From Euryarchaeota archaeon UBA605 (GTDB lineage: Archaea; Thermoplasmatota; Poseidoniia; Poseidoniales; Thalassarchaeaceae), in the NCBI GenBank assembly GCA_002504905.1, contig DATY01000029.1:85727-149726 (forward strand): 64,000 nucleotides of DNA, given 5' to 3'. Shown one piece after another: positions 63,057-64,000 of this stretch. Under the pieces are notes generated by a model, which did no database searches, was not told the origin of the DNA, and worked only from the letters and a program-made list of their open reading frames with translations. The stretch's first letter is position 1. Every line of letters begins with the position of its first letter. A program made the translations under genes and the position numbers.

Positions 63057-64000
63057 ATGAGCGCAAGTCTGGACTTTAGCGTTCTCAAAAAGCAAGACAC
63101 TTGGAAAGCTTTCATAATTGGCATAGTACTATTTTGTATCATTGGCTTTGCATCTTTATCACTTTTCGGTTTATCATCGTCAGTATATGGAGTCTCAGAT
63201 GATATTGAAACTGTCCCTGATTTTTTAGCACCAACTATGAACAGGACTGGGATAGATGATTCTCATAATATTGAAAATGGCACTCTACAACTATCCGATC
63301 TAAGAGGGAATGTAGTAATCTTAGATTTCATGGCAGTTGATTGTGCTAATTGTCACTATGTTCAAGAACATATAGAACAAAATATCGATGATTGGAGAGA
63401 ACTTGAAGGCGAATACCCCGTAATTGTTGTTTCAGTAGCAACTTGGTATAGTTTGGAAACATTCGAACAGATTAATTCAACATTTGGCGATTCAGATTCG
63501 GATAAATTCATGAATTGGGTCGTAGTAAATGGTGGATCTGAAACAGTGATTCTAGAAAATGGGACAAGGGGCGATCTTGTAGAATATTACTCCGCTCAAT
63601 TAATACCATTGGCTCTGGTAATTGACCATGAAGGATATGTAGTTGCAAAAGAAAATACTGGAACGCCTTTGGATAGATGGAAATCTTTCGATAATGCTAT
63701 TGAGAAAGCAAATAATGGAGACGCATCAGATTTAAGATTTGGAATCGAGAAAACAGATAGATCAACTTATGGAGTATTCATAATAGGTTTATTTCTAGGA
63801 TTCTTAGTCTACTTTAGTCCATGTGCTTTCCCAGTTTTACCTTCATACATTACTTACACTCTAAGTTTAGGGATGAGGGAAGAGGAACTCAAAAATAAAG
63901 GAAAAATTGTTGGCAATATGCCCGGACCATTAGCAATTGGTGGATATGCTGCCTTAGGGCAATTAACATTCTTTGCAGTAGTTGGAATAATCATTTTTGG
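63057..64000 (+). CDS. Thioredoxin-CcdA/DsbD-type membrane oxidoreductase (3' end outside window)
   Basis: 314 residues are visible and the frame runs off the right edge. An N-terminal helix (AFIIGIVLFCIIGFASLSLF) is followed by a TlpA-like thioredoxin domain with VAPT-style start, LSDLRGNVVILDFMAVDCANCHYVQ (Cys96-x2-Cys99), and LVIDHEGYVVAKENTG. Then comes the CcdA-type membrane domain with FSPCAFPVLPSYITYTLSLG (Cys256). CcdA passes electrons across the membrane to exported thiol proteins. It could serve the SCO proteins or cytochrome maturation. Written in parts; the CxxC is intact. Confidence 0.85.
   Translation, partial: MSASLDFSVLKKQDTWKAFIIGIVLFCIIGFASLSLFGLSSSVYGVSDDIETVPDFLAPTMNRTGIDDSHNIENGTLQLSDLRGNVVILDFMAVDCANCHYVQEHIEQNIDDWRELEGEYPVIVVSVATWYSLETFEQINSTFGDSDSDKFMNWVVVNGGSETVILENGTRGDLVEYYSAQLIPLALVIDHEGYVVAKENTGTPLDRWKSFDNAIEKANNGDASDLRFGIEKTDRSTYGVFIIGLFLGFLVYFSPCAFPVLPSYITYTLSLGMREEELKNKGKIVGNMPGPLAIGGYAALGQLTFFAVVGIIIF

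Overview
The window looks like a piece of an AT-rich, gene-dense euryarchaeal chromosome, most likely from the planktonic marine lineage of Marine Group II/III (Poseidoniia). The archaeal information-processing set is unambiguous: eS24, eS31, eS27, eL37 and eL42-type ribosomal proteins, Spt4, Rpo7 (RpoE'), aIF2-alpha, Nop10, Nob1, the small subunit of DNA polymerase D, and archaeal-type TyrRS and PheRS-alpha. The marine assignment is an inference. It rests on the aerobic SCO/cupredoxin genes, acyl-CoA dehydrogenase/ETF genes, a photolyase of the (6-4)/cryptochrome group, and large secreted CARDB/FG-GAP and Cys-repeat proteins. Genes are packed tightly, and several convergent pairs have abutting or overlapping stop codons.

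Layout. 1-1.7 kb: end of an unknown protein, then the minus-strand operon rpo7-spt4-rps24e-rps27ae. 1.7-1.92 kb: a GC-richer gap with several hairpins, probably a structured RNA. 1.94-8.2 kb: a giant secreted protein and a small unknown. 8.2-12.3 kb: purC, folD, tRNA-Thr, a membrane zinc-ribbon protein and pheS. 12.2-20.9 kb: an extracytoplasmic cluster of an anchored hydrolase, two SCO proteins, two cupredoxin-like membrane proteins and two LVIVD propeller proteins. 20.9-27 kb: tRNA-Ala, then two near-identical 29-residue membrane-protein genes with the same upstream region, bracketing two unknown membrane proteins and a CocE-type hydrolase; the second copy leads into the photolyase gene. 27-36.8 kb: tRNA-Glu, DedA, Nob1, TatA, a MoaD-like protein, a SerB-like phosphatase, DP1, CinA, tRNA-Val, a PCMT-like protein, a HEAT-repeat protein, a SerK/ParB-like protein, a class II CCA enzyme and an unusual GcvH-like protein. 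37-46 kb: two acyl-CoA dehydrogenases with etfBA, HMG-CoA synthase and TyrRS. 46-50.6 kb: propeller-PKD protein, purF, rpl37e and membrane proteins. 50.7-54 kb: the archaeal operon rpl44e-rps27e-aIF2-alpha-nop10-PAC2 followed by peptidase E, then a second ubiquitin-like protein and tRNA-Ser. 54-64 kb: AIM24-like protein, a Cas4-like nuclease fused to an OB fold, a radical SAM protein with pdxT, serC-deoC, a DEAD-box helicase, a possible multi-histone-fold protein, and the start of a thioredoxin-CcdA fusion cut by the right edge.

How the genes fit together. The two acyl-CoA dehydrogenases (one clearly glutaryl-CoA dehydrogenase-like) would pass electrons to EtfBA. The SCO/cupredoxin/LVIVD cluster probably serves copper handling or oxidase assembly outside the membrane. 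SerB, SerC and a SerK-like protein touch serine metabolism; PurC, PurF and FolD serve purine and one-carbon metabolism; HMG-CoA synthase serves isoprenoid lipids. All five tRNA genes (Thr-TGT, Ala-TGC, Glu-TTC, Val-TAC, Ser-CGA) carry an encoded CCA. No CRISPR array, insertion sequence or prophage was seen.

The observations most worth follow-up are the duplicated 29-residue gene with its shared leader, the histone-fold-like protein near 62.5 kb, the SCO/LVIVD/cupredoxin cluster, the structured RNA candidate at 1.7-1.9 kb, and the Cas4-like nuclease/OB fusion.
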